Under the pieces are notes generated by a model, which saw only the letters and a list, made by a program, of their open reading frames with translations, ran no database searches and was not told the DNA's origin. A program made the position numbers and the translations under genes. Below are positions 35,965 to 46,780 of a stretch of 64,000 nt of DNA, one piece after another. Within the stretch, counting starts at the first letter, position 1. Each line of letters opens with the position of its first letter. The DNA is from Fragilaria crotonensis (taxonomy: Eukaryota; Bacillariophyta; Fragilariophyceae; Fragilariales; Fragilariaceae): NCBI GenBank assembly GCA_022925895.1, contig JAKSYS010000234.1:17839-81838 (forward strand), written 5' to 3'.

Positions 35965-37828
35965 GTTTATCAGACCCAAATGCTCAAGGGCGACCCTGTG
36001 GATCACTGCTGTCATCCAAGAATGTGGATGATGGGGCCTGATCAGCCTGAACAGGAACCTGAATTCTGCACACAGAGACTGGGGATCTTTGGTGACATAT
36101 CTCTTGAAGAAAAAACATTATGACCATTTGCACCTAGGAAACACATAACATCCCACATGTTGTTTTAAAAATGATTTACAATTGCCTAAACCTGCCATGT
36201 AACGGATCTGAACGGCTCAATTTTGAATGAAGAATGTGATACCATATGATACCATTTGAAACAAAAATCATGGTAAAAACAACGATCCACATTTATTTTA
36301 GCTAAGATTATCGCATGATACGATTTTCAAAAAATTCAAAAAAATTGAGCTTGATTTCATCTTCGTAAGAACGTACCTTAAAAAGGCAAAGTCATGGCTG
36401 AGGGGGGACCCGATTTCAGCAAACATTGTTTTGCACAGAAAAGTGCCTTGGCTGTGGTAGTATGTCATGTTTGCAGGAGGTTGCATTATAAAACCTTCAG
36501 CGCAAATCCACCTTATTGATTTTTCCGGATCATTTCTTACAGGAATGGCAAACAATGGATGAATTAAAAACAATGCTTGTTACTTAGATACATGTGCCCA
36601 ATGCTGGGCACTTGAGAATGATTTAAGCTCCTTTGTCAGCATATTTACCCTCCTGTCCAAAGAATTCAACAATGAACGCCTGCATGAACGTGAAAAGCAC
36701 ATGGGCATAACAATGATTGTTGGGGCTGAGTAACCATTTGAAAATTTTTATAGGTTGTTGGGATTTATTGAATGTCACATTGGCAAGTCCCGATTGCTCC
36801 GAGATTCTTTGTCAAAACAGCAGTCGTCAGGGCTATTGTCTATTAAACAATTTTGCAACGGTATTCACAGCAAAGACAATTGAAAAATGTGAATGACTTA
36901 AGGTAACAACTTTCCATGTAGGAAAGCAGCATACCAGATTTTAAGTACCTTGCCGGAAATGCTTTCCTGACTTTTGAGCTCACTTTTTTCAGAGTTGGCT
37001 GATAACTCCCAAATTCGTGGAAACTATATTTTTCACCACTTTCCACTATGGCAGGGCACAGGTTCTTCAGTGCTTGTCTCGCCTGCTTGGGGCTTGATGC
37101 TCCCACTTACAAATTGCTTGATGGCCAGGGAATTCACGCCATCCATTATTTGACTGACCTTCCATTTCCAGAGATTGACAAGATGATCCACCTTTCCAGG
37201 TGGAAGCCCAGGGTGGTCAATATTGAAGATGACGAAGAACTTGTACCTACCCTCATGTTTCCCTACCTTGCAGTTGGGAAGTTCAAGGCTCTCCGCTCTT
37301 GGGCGGAATAGCTACTGTATCCTTCGCGGCGATGCTCCGAACCCTGTTCACTTTGATGACCGCGCTGTCATGCACTTTCCTAATTGGTTGATGGAGTTGG
37401 AGGAGATCAACATCACAAGGTGGCGGCTTTTACACCAAAACATACATAGTAGATATTGTTACAAAATCTGTAAAAACCTTTTACAAATTGTAGGTATATA
37501 TACTTACATGTTCCAAATATCTTTTGACGCACTTCATTTTATCTGTGTGTACTATCTGTTGTCCATGAATTTAGTCCTCCAAAAATACCTATGTATACGC
37601 TGAACACCTCTATGTGTACAGTGTTCTGTCATTGTATCACCATTTTGACTCATAACCTTGTATAGTGCATACTTCAACTTCTACTTTGACCTGGCGGTGT
37701 GAAAGAATATGACACACCGTTTTGACCCATTTCTTATAGTTATGTACACTTTCCAATTATTTGCCAATTATGAGTACGCCGCTGTTCCTTCTTTTCTTTC
37801 TCCCTTCTTCAGCTTACTGTCTCAACTG

Positions 37829-37970
37829 TAAATTGTTACTGGATGGCAACAATGTACAGTCCTCTCAAGCGTCTCGACTGTAAATTGTTACTGGATGGCA
37901 ACAATGTACAGTCCTCTCGAGTGTCACTGGATCAATTGTTACTGGATGGCAACTATTGTCACAGTGGGAT
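37829..37970. repeat. Short tandem repeat around AATTGTTACTGGATGGCAAC
   Basis: AATTGTTACTGGATGGCAAC occurs three times (about 37831, 37882 and 37935) with spacers containing TGTACAGTCCTCTC and GTCTCGACTG. Confidence 0.8.
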
Positions 37971-38199
37971 ACCAGGAGGTTCCGGAAGTTTGGCTTTTTT
38001 GCCGTACGGAATACTGGCGGCTACGCATACTATCGTATTCCATTTCGAACGGATCCGGATAAATTATCCCCCCCTTGCACCGATTTCGAATGTCGGGATT
38101 ATGTGTCCCTTTTTTAATTACCAAACGTGATGTCGAGAATCTTAAGTACATTGCATCGAAACGACGTGTGCGAACGTCAAATCAACGCATTGTTCGTGG

Positions 38200-38635
38200 A
38201 ACTACTTAGGATAAAGCCATTGGCTTCCAGAAGCCAATGGCTTAAGACAAAGGTTTGAAGTCATTGGCTTAAGCCAACGGCTTCTGGAAGCCAATGGCTT
38301 CCACGCTACAGTCGGCGAAGCCAAACTGAAAAACACACGTTTTAATATTATAGCTCGTCATCAAAGGTCTAACTTACGGCTTTTCATCTTCAAATAGACA
38401 GTGTCGTTCGAACTTAGAGACTTGAATATATGGTACGCATTTGACGATGACCCCTCATTATGTCTCGTTTCTTTATAACGAGTTCCCATAGGAATAAAAC
38501 ACGTTCCTTGATTAGCTCGGCGAAGACATTGAAGTATTGACTTCAGAAGCCATTAAGCCAATGACTTCAAAGCCACTGGCTTAAGCCAATGGCTTCTGGA
38601 AGCCAATGGCTTTGGACATATCCTTACTAAGTAGT
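38200..38635. repeat. Nested foldback element built from AAGCCAATGGCTT palindromes
   Basis: Array 1 (38214-38302) and array 2 (38539-38612) each hold several copies of the near-palindrome AAGCCAATGGCTT. Array 2 is roughly the reverse complement of array 1 (both contain GCCATTGGCTTCCAGAAGCC in one orientation). The outer flanks ACTACTTAG (38201-38209) and CTAAGTAGT (38626-38634) are also inverted copies. The whole could fold into a long cruciform. Confidence 0.7.
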
Positions 38636-38940
38636 TTAACCACCTTATTTCAACCGTCGTCAGAGAAGTCATTTCCGCTACCATTACTTAAGCTCAAATA
38701 TAAGTGCTTGTTGTTAATTAAAAAGGATCATTAGCTCACCGTTCCGATTTATATCAGACGTGGATTTATTTAGCTTTGTTTTCAAGGAATCGCACGTACA
38801 GTATTTGTGTAGACAAATGTACGATACGGTATAAAAGCCAGACTTCCGGAACCTCCAGGTACCTGCAATCAAAGCTTTGTTTGAAACGACACCTGATACC
38901 CAGCGGATTGGTATGCTGGTGATGGGAAAATCAAATTTTC

Positions 38941-39020
38941 GGTTTACAATGGGAATTGAACCCACAGCCTCACTCAAGAGGGTCCTCATTGCGGAGGTTT
39001 AACCAACTATACTATATACC
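38941..39020 (-). other. tRNA-like sequence with A and B boxes (tRNA relic or SINE-like)
   Basis: On the minus strand, TAGTATAGTTGG (39003-39014) fits the A box and GGTTCAATTCC (38952-38962) fits the B box with one mismatch. A 5-bp T stem with a TTCAATT loop and a 6-of-7 acceptor match (GGTATAT with GTAAACC) can be drawn. The anticodon arm has a six-base loop and the D arm is off by one, so a working tRNA is unlikely. Confidence 0.4.
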
Positions 39021-41120
39021 AATCGCCATACATAAATATTTTTAAAATGTACTACTATATAAACTTTACTTATGTAGGGTGCAAGTAAAGGTCAATACGG
39101 ATAAATTTGAATACCATGTGACACATGGTATTCAAAATACATGAATGTACATCAAAGCATACCAGTAAAAATCTCCACAGAATTTACAAGAAGTAACAAC
39201 ATACCGTTGACTAAATTTATGCTGGGGCAGGGCAGCAAGACACAAAATTACAAAGACATGATGTAAACGCACTAAAAAATGAAGACAACTCACATTCTGG
39301 TGAGGAGGTAAGCAACAGTGCAGCAATGATATTCAAGAAACAATGCACAATTCACTGATTCAATACACCACTAGAGAAGCTGGAATGAGAATTGCTGAAG
39401 AAGAGTGCTGCTGTGCTGCTGCGGCACAGACATCTAAAGGTACTAGTGTGCGTTGTTGATTAATCTGCAAACAACATGTCCACATTTGATTACCTTCTTC
39501 TTGCCAGAATTGCTAACAACAATGACACTCTTACAGCAACAGCATGGACTGCATTGATTTTCTTTCTGAATCACGTTGTCACAATGACATAAAAGAAGTG
39601 AACCTGCCATCCAGTGGAAGTAACTTTTGATGCATGTGATGACTGTCATCGGCATGCCTTCATCAAGAGAAACCAATACTCTGCAGGGCAGGGCAGTCAT
39701 GATGATAACAGCAACACCTGGTGACCACTTGCAAATGTGATTGGAAAGTCAACCTGCCATCCAGTGGATTGACTTTCTAATGCATGTTGCAGTCATCGGT
39801 GTGCCTCCATCTTCCAGGGAAGATGTAGACCTGACGCCGATCCATTTAGTCGGGGATGCATTAAGAAGTGGCAGGGCATATCCAGCCCAGTCAGAACAGG
39901 AGCAATATGTGAGGAGCGGTGGTGATTGAATGGAGTACGTTGCAAATTGCTTTCAGTTTATGCATTGGGTTGTCGATAGCAACAAGAATCAAAGAATTAA
40001 TGTAATTGGAGTACTGTCCTCTGTACTACTATACTGTGGTAGACAAGTAAGCCAAACATAGACATTACATTGTAAAATGTTATGGTGGCGAGTGAAAAAA
40101 GAGGGTACATGTAAAATGGATGTAACACAGCTGTACTGGACTAAAAAAACTGATACACTCTCAAGGGAAATTACAGCTAACAAGATTTGGTACAAGACAA
40201 TAGGATATTACGCAGTGTACCGGACTCAAAAAAAAACGGCACGCGTAACAAATTTTTTACATGTAAAAGCCGCCACGTTGTGATGAATCAAGCTAAGAAG
40301 GACAGTAATGACACAGAGGAAGAACTGAAGCTGGCGTTGATGACAGCTTGGCCTATGTGGGTTAACTGTACACAACTTACTATTAAGCTCAACACAGCAG
40401 TGTTGTCGCCGGAATGCCTTTTGCTTATGTCGTCGGTGACAATGATGAGGTGGCACCTGATGATCTTGCTTGCAACAACTGGGACTCTGATGATGACAAT
40501 TTGGTTGCCATGTCAATCTTGGATGGTGAAACCTTCTTGCAAAATAACAAGAGGATGTTAGATATCCGCAAACCATTTGTCATGATGGAGGGACCTGGCT
40601 GGCCTTTTGTTCAACCCCTTTAACAGGAAGTGCAATGATTGTGCTGCCTTCAAGTCCTTGAAGTCTCAGGCGGCTGTGGGAAGATCTGCTATTGCCACCC
40701 AGAAGGCCAAGGCTTACTCCATGGTAACTTCCACCATTGTCACAGGGAAAGAAAAGTTCTCTTTTGACCGGTATGTTGGCAAGCACCAGCAGGCGCATAA
40801 TGACTTGTTGTTCATGGAGGAGCCAGTTGCCCACACCAAGAAAGTTACTGATTTCCTTGCCGGCATTTGTGATCCCAAGTTGGAGACTAACATCCAAACT
40901 TGTATGGGCAATGAGCAGAAGCTGACTAACTTTGAGTTGTGCCAGCATTACTTCAAGATGATTGTAGAGAACACCAAGACCAGGACAAAGTTGCCCTCCA
41001 ACATTTGAGAGATTGTCAAGGTTGAAATTGTCAAGGACGAGAAGAAAGCCAAGCAGAAGAAGACACCAAGTGGGATTGCGATTCACTCTGAGCAGTATTC
41101 TGCAAATGACTATAACAAGC

Positions 41121-41584
41121 TGGAGTCTTTTTGATGAGGTGATGTAGTAGCTAGTAGTGGACTCACTGTTAATGCCAATTTCAATTTGGCTCATCCGAAA
41201 CGATACCGACATTTTCACCGAGACAGGTCAACTAGACACATTGGTTTGCATCACCTGAACCGAGAGAAAAGTGCGCGGCGAGGACCCGAATGCACCAACA
41301 GCTCCAATATCAAAATTCTGAGCAACTAGTCATCTGTGATTTTCAACTTCATCCATCCAAATTGTCATCAACCATGGGAAAAAGTAACACCTGCCACCTC
41401 CAAGTGTCGGCAGGATGCGACAGGAGAGCAGCAACTGCTGCTTTGCATTTCGTCCATCATATAGATGACGATGACGATCACGCCGATGAAAGAATTGAAT
41501 GAATACTAGTACTGGAGTACATCATTTGAGCTGCCTTCGTCCATTCATTCGTTCACTGCAAACATTGCGCATTTATTCATTCTT
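41121..41584. other. Spacer between copia element 2 and LRR copy C
   Basis: No gene seen. CATCCGAAACGATACCGACA at about 41186 and the following TTCACCGAGA..GTCAACTA resemble the short host stretch at 35620-35660, suggesting an older local duplication. Confidence 0.35.
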
Positions 41585-43666
41585 TTAGCCGCAGGAAATA
41601 GAATAACGATCGGAGCAACAACCTGATAAACATACAATTTCACCACAGTCGATTAAGATACTCGAGTTAAGAAATGGGAGTGAGCAGAGGGATGACGGAA
41701 TTGTCCCCTTCAACGTATTGTTGAAGAAACCCAACGTGGTCAACTGTGTCAGGAGTCTCATCTCACTCGGAATGGTGGAAGTCAACTGATTGCTGTTAAA
41801 ATCCAATGCCGCCAATTCTTGCAAGAGTCCGATCTCACTTGGAATTGCGGATGTCAACGAATTGTCGTAAAAATTCAATGCCGTCAAATGTGTCAAGCGT
41901 CCGATCTCACTTGGGATTGTGGAAGTCAACTGATTGTTGGAGAAACCCAAATCAGTTAACTGTGTCAAGAGTCCGATCTCGCTTGGAATTGTGGACGTCA
42001 ATGAATTCAATGAGAAATCCAACCACGTCAACTGCGTCAAGCGTCCGATCTCACTTGGAATGGTGGAAGAAAAAAAATTGTTGTTGAAATACAAGGTTGT
42101 CAACTGTGTCAAGAGCCCGATCTCACTAGGAATTGTGAAAGTCATCTCATTGTTGGCGAGATTCAACTGTGTCAACTGCGTCAAGCGTCCAAGCTCACTT
42201 GGGACTGTGGAAGTCAACTGATTGTTGGAGAGATCTAACGCCGTCAACTTTGTCAAGAGTCCGATCTCACTTGAAATTCCGGATGTCAACGAATTGCCAT
42301 AGAAATCCAGCAACGTCAACTCTGTCAAGCGTCCGATCTCACTTGGGATTGTGGAAGTAAAAGATTGCCGGAAAAATCCAATGTCGTCAAAGTTGTCAGA
42401 AGTCCGATCTCACTTGGAATCGCGGATGTGAAGGCATTGACGGCGAGATCCAACTGTATCAACTGTGTCAAGAGTCCGATCTCACTTGGGACTCTGAAGT
42501 CAACGCATTGTTGTAGAAACTCAAGTACGTCAACTGTGTCAAGAGTCCGATCTCAGTTGGGATTGTGGAAGTCAACGCACTGTTGTCCAAATTCAAGTAC
42601 GTCAACTGTGTCAACACTCCGATCTCACTTGGGATTGCCGAACCAGTCGTTGCGTTGCCAAACGTGAATGTCGATCGACACCTCGTCACATTTGCAATGG
42701 AAAGAAAGTTACAAGCAATTACCACCTGCGTCGTGGAGGTCGTCGTCGGGATGACGGATACACTTACAGTTGGTGCTCGAGTGGAGTCAGTGGTTGGTGA
42801 AGCGGCTGGTGAAGTGGTCGCCGCAGATGGGCTTTTAGTTGGTGCCAGTGTCGGGGTTGGAATGGTGGTGGGAGAGGACATCGACGAAGAACTGCTACCT
42901 GCAGCTGTTGATCGAACGACAAGAAAAACAACTGCAACCATCGCGCCAACAAGACAGCTCACAAATAAGACAAGACCCAAAGAAGTGCATCGAGATTGGT
43001 ACCGCTTCATTCTAACGTACTGGGCCTCGGCAACTACCACCGTTCCCTCCTCGTTTCCATCCGGTACCTGTTGTGCGTCCACAGCGTACAAACCACTTCC
43101 AGTTGCAATTAGACTGCTGTTGTCGTGCGCACCAGTATATGCCCCTGCGGAGTTTGGCACTTTCTCTTCCTGCTTGAATTCTTCACTTGTTGTTAACTGG
43201 CTGATGGTCGGATCATACGAACGAATTGGTGGCCTGAATGTCCAACGTGCCGCTGTGATGCGATCGGATCCTTCGCTCGGAAATGCGCCGGGACCAACGT
43301 CGCGATTGCTTGCAACACCTGCCGGTGGCCTTCTTGCCATGGAGTCTACCATCCGCAACCCAGGTGAAGGCATTGGTTCACTCGGTGGTGCAAGTTCCAA
43401 TTTCTTTGTTTCAACAACATCATGAACAAGGTCGCGACGACCACCATTATCCTCATCGGCATTATTCACCAGTGCCAATGATGGTGATACCAAAGCGGAC
43501 GGAAGTGAGGAACCAGAAGCAGCCGAAGACTCCGTGGCCATCCCTGGAAATTCATCCGACGAACTTTCTTCGAAAAACGTCGTCGTCCTCCTCCTCGATG
43601 CCGTCACCCATAGAATGCCTCGACAACAACGTTGTCAATGTCGTCGGCACTGCCTCGATTTTCCAT
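41585..43666 (-). CDS. LRR membrane protein, copy C
   Basis: Same architecture as copy A: acidic N-terminus, LELAPPSEPMPSPGLRM, one membrane span (VSCLVGAMVAVVFLVV), a Pro/Thr/Ala linker and more than ten LRRs with SxIPSEIGLLTQLT, ending in a Cys cap (CGEIVCLSGCCSDRY). Here the N-terminal part and membrane span are in one frame (42468-43607) where copy A is broken. Breaks lie elsewhere: near 42491 and 42359-42362 (an A run on plus) one base is missing each, and the first 25 codons after the ATG at 43666 show further indels. The differing break positions between paralogs mean each frame is supported by the other copy. Confidence 0.7.
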
Positions 43667-43948
43667 CAGAAAACAAGATTTCTACTTGTATATTTATATT
43701 GAGTACTGGAGTAGAAAAATGTGCACGTGAGTTGATCGAATCAGATCACCTTCGAGTATGATACTCGGATTAGGGACTCTTTCAGTACAAGTACTCTGAG
43801 GTCAGAAGGGTGCTGGAGTACAATCACAACCTCGTATTTCTCAATACCTTGTTGCTAGTAGAGCAATGTTACTACTAGTAGAGTACCAGGTACTCCGAGT
43901 ACCAGCTTCATGAGCTGAGAGCCCTCGACGAAGGAGAATAGCAAGAAG
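43667..43948. repeat. Upstream region of LRR copy C (pairs with 28497-28812)
   Basis: Colinear with the flank of copy A, including CCTCGTATTTCTCAATA and CTCGACGAAGGAGAAT. It continues without interruption through GAACGAAACTGG and so provides the empty site for copia element 1. Confidence 0.7.
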
Positions 43949-43978
43949 ATCGAACGAAACTGGGATCTGGAACGAGAG

Positions 43979-44877
43979 TGCCTAATGCGCTTAGAATTAA
44001 TGCGCATATAAAGCACTTGCACCAATCAAAATCGTCCAAAACGTCATCGTTGCAATTTCGAAGTCAATAATTCTGTTACACCCCCTGCCTAAGTATGAAG
44101 GTCACTTTTAACGCTCATGACCACAAGATCAAACATGTAACATGTAACACGAAGTCTGTGTACGTGTGCCGTATCATAGCTGAACTACCTTGTATGAATA
44201 TCACTCCGTGTACTCAGTACTTTTTTAAATAGATCAACCAAATTAGCAGTCTTCGCCGCACTTCGCAACACTCGGAGTACTTGTGTTTTTACCAAGAGAT
44301 CGTAAAAAAAACCAAAAGAACACCATCACCGTTGCAATTTCGAAGTCAATAATTCTGTTACACCCCTGCCTAAGTATGAAGGTCACTTTAACGCTCATGA
44401 CCACAAGATCAAACATGTAACATGTAACACGAAGTCTGTACGTGTGCCGTAGCTGAACTACCTTGTATGAATATCACCCGTGTACTCAGTACTTTTAAAT
44501 AGATCAACCAAATTAGCAGTCTTCGCCGCACTTCGCAACACTCGAGTACTTGTGTTTTACCAAGAGATCGTAAAAAAACCAAAAGAAAACCATCACGCAC
44601 ACGCTCTACGAGCGTGCGTTCAGTAACCGTCAAGTTCGTTGAACCTTCAAGTCTCGCTCTTCCCAGCACCAACACCGTCGTAAATGTTTACAATGAAGGC
44701 GAAATTAAGATATATAAACTCTCGACAGGTGTTGCTTGCAACCTGCCTTGAACCGTTATTGATATTTTCAGAACAGGTAGATGACTCTTTCGGGGAGGGG
44801 CAACCCCAACCGAAATTCGGACGATTTTGATTGGTGCAAGTGCTTTATAAGCGCATCAATTCTAAGCGCATTAGGCA
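43979..44877. mobile_element. Short inverted-repeat element (about 0.9 kb)
   Basis: Inverted repeats of about 58 bp: the left end starts TGCCTAATGCGCTTAGAATT (43979) and the right end is its near-exact reverse complement ending 44877; both include GCACTTGCACCAATCAAAAT. No ORF with a known domain and no clear target duplication. Part of the inside is a tandem duplication. Confidence 0.6.
44042..44600. repeat. 280-bp tandem duplication differing almost only by small indels
   Basis: Copies at about 44042-44328 and 44331-44600 both run from GTTGCAATTTCGAAGTCAAT to GAGATCGTAAAAAAA. Differences are run lengths or short losses (CCCCC/CCCC, TTTT/TTT, TGTGTACG/TGTACG, CTCGGAG/CTCGAG), and the second copy is the shorter one each time. 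Confidence 0.9.
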
Positions 44878-45077
44878 TATTCATCTGGAACATACCGAAC
44901 ATTGCGCCCATTACTCGGATTCATATATGCAAGCAACTTCCGAAAACCTTCGGACGCACAGTTTCAGCATGGTGGACTGGGGTACTAGGTACTAGTACCA
45001 CGTATTACTGGTACTCATCGATTAGGCCACAATATGTGCTCCGGGATTATGGATGGGGAGCCCGTCTATGTATGTTT

Positions 45078-45294
45078 GGGAGCCCGTCTGTGTCCCCTTT
45101 TCGAGCCGGTCAATCTTTTACTTGCGTAGCTTCTACATCACTGTCTATACGAATACCATCCGGAGATGAGATTCTGGAGGTTTTTTTTTTATCCCATAAA
45201 AAGTACATGGTTGGCTGACGACGCAGTTAATTTCACGAAGTAGATTTATATAGAACGTTTGACCGGCTCGAAAAGGGGACATAGACGGGCTCCC
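45078..45294. mobile_element. MITE of 217 bp with 36-bp terminal inverted repeats
   Basis: Left end 45078-45113 starts GGGAGCCCGTCTGTGTCCCC; right end 45259-45294 is its reverse complement with one mismatch (TGTGTC against TATGTC). A stray extra end, GGGAGCCCGTCTATGT, sits just outside at 45056-45072, as if the element had landed beside an older copy. No coding capacity. Confidence 0.8.
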
Positions 45295-46167
45295 GGTATA
45301 ATTCAAATTTTATCATACCGTGGTATTATACCACTCCATTTTTGAGGGTGTTAGGTATAATTGTATTATTGGAATCATGTTTAGAGTTAGGGTTTCATGG
45401 TCATGCGGGTGTTTCGAGCGACGAGTATCATCATACATACACAATTCTGATAGTATTGACATCCTCCAGATCTGCAACCAGCACAAAAGCACACAAATAT
45501 CAGAGGTGAATCTAAATATGAGGAATGGGATAAAATTTGTGAACATTTTGTTGAATTCTACAGGCTCAGAGGAGATGAGTCAGAGACAGACACGCCCAAG
45601 ATTGCAATAATGCTCAGGCAGACTTCAAGATAATTGACTGAAGTGCAAGAAGCAAGAAGCACAGTAGAGCTTTTGGATAGCTTGATGCTTTTATGGAGGG
45701 TCAATGCATATCAATACAGAGCCAAACTCAAGTATCTCAATAAACAGGGGATTCTTTCCGGAACAATACTGTGAACTTCCATCGGACATATGAGTAAAAC
45801 ATAATGCCAAAGGCTCTCAAATGAATGAGTTTGATGTGAATATGTATGAGTGTTTTCAAGCTGCCAACAGAAATGGAAGGAGACTTTGATATGACTAAAA
45901 CTATGTTTTGCCCTCACAATTCGTACAACTCAGTGCCAGCCGTGGAAAATGAGTGAAAGTATCATAGCAAACCTCACCCAAACAATAATTCTGACATGAT
46001 ATTTTGCATGAAGTGCCTACACCAAACTCAACAAAATTTTCCAACTGCGGCGGGCCCACCACCTGGCTCGATTCCGTGTTGGCAGTCGTACTGGGGTACT
46101 CTAGTACTAGACTACTGGCTACTGTCAGAACAGCTGTATTATACCACGTGGTATGGTATACAATACA
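45295..46167. other. AT-rich stretch without a recognisable gene
   Basis: No domain-bearing ORF and no RNA gene seen. Confidence 0.35.
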
Positions 46168-46780
46168 GTATAAGGCTCAATCTTAGCGTGGACACAGTGT
46201 GTTTTTTTTCGACACAAACGAAATAGTTTCTCCGAAAAAAATGATTTGTGTCTGTGTTTTTTGCCTTAGCGTGGACACAACCAGGACACAAACACAGTAA
46301 ATTGGAGTTTGTGTCGGCGTTCGACGTTCGACACACGAGATTTGATGAAAAATACAATTGTGTCCCTGTTTTCGCGGACACAAACTCAAATCTCGTGTGT
46401 CGAGCATTCGACACAAACTGAATTTTTAACCAATAGCATTAAGTCGTTCTAGTCAGAGAATTTAAATTCGCATAATATTTTCCTACGGTATTCGAGTACT
46501 TCAGAGTATACGACACAAAATGATTTTCTTAACCAATAGCATGAAGTCGTTCTAGTCAGAGATTTTCAGATTTGAATTATTTTCATCCTACAGTACTTAT
46601 GTACTCCAGTACTTGGGTAGACGATACAGATTCCGCTGTGTCGATGACAACACACTTTCAAATCTTTGGTCCGAAGGCAAGCGACACGACCATCGAACCG
46701 TGTTCTGACATCAACAAATATTTTTTTAGTTTGTGTTCTCTTTCAACACACTGTGTCCTCGCTAAGATTGAGCCTAATAC
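46168..46780. mobile_element. Foldback element of about 0.6 kb
   Basis: Ends 46168-46203 and 46745-46780 are inverted copies around GGCTCAATCTTAGCG and GGACACAGTGTGTT. The inside is full of GACACAAA and TTTGTGTC words, plus a direct repeat of about 100 bp (46429 and 46533, both starting AACCAATAGCAT). No ORF of note. Confidence 0.65.

Larger units (their letters stand above)
37411..40285. mobile_element. Non-autonomous DNA transposon (2875 bp) with terminal inverted repeats
   Basis: The 24-bp terminal repeats (37411-37434 and 40262-40285) differ at one base; they begin CATCACAA and contain GTGGCGGCTTTTACA. The flanking duplication is AA (37409-37410 and 40286-40287), consistent with the restored gag frame. 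Several TTTTACA/TGTAAAA words lie near both ends, a feature of CACTA-like subterminal regions, but the termini do not read CACTA, so the superfamily is open. No transposase-like ORF is visible. It contains a nested foldback element, a tandem repeat and a tRNA-like sequence. Confidence 0.8.
37048..41119 (+). pseudogene. Copia gag of element 2 in two pieces (37048-37410 and 40286-41119)
   Basis: Piece 1 starts MAGHRFFSACLACLGL and keeps LPFPEIDKMI and FPYLAVGKFKALRSWA. A stop near 37308 is followed, in another frame, by LRGDAPNPVHFD. Piece 2 resumes with AKKDSND, LMTAWPMW, APDDLACNNWDSDDD, FSFDRYVGKHQQAHND and VKTNLK-free C-terminal sequence ending near YNKL. Removing the insert plus one AA restores EEINQAKKD in frame, with the same length as EEIARAKKD in element 1. 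Confidence 0.85.
35686..41120 (+). mobile_element. Ty1/copia element 2, 3'-truncated and split by a DNA transposon
   Basis: 5' LTR, leader of about 1.1 kb, then gag only. The match to element 1 stops after the YNKL segment near 41119, so pol and the 3' LTR are lost. It runs in the opposite direction to element 1, the two 5' LTRs lying 77 bp apart. The gag reading is interrupted at 37410 by the 2.9 kb element at 37411-40285. Confidence 0.8.

Noticed and set aside
38941-39020. Functional tRNA gene
   Set aside because: The anticodon loop has six bases and the D arm is misplaced, so it is kept only as a tRNA-like sequence.
41806-42667. Plus-strand repeat ORFs opposite LRR copy C
   Set aside because: Antisense shadows of the LRR repeat; the same happens opposite copies A and B.
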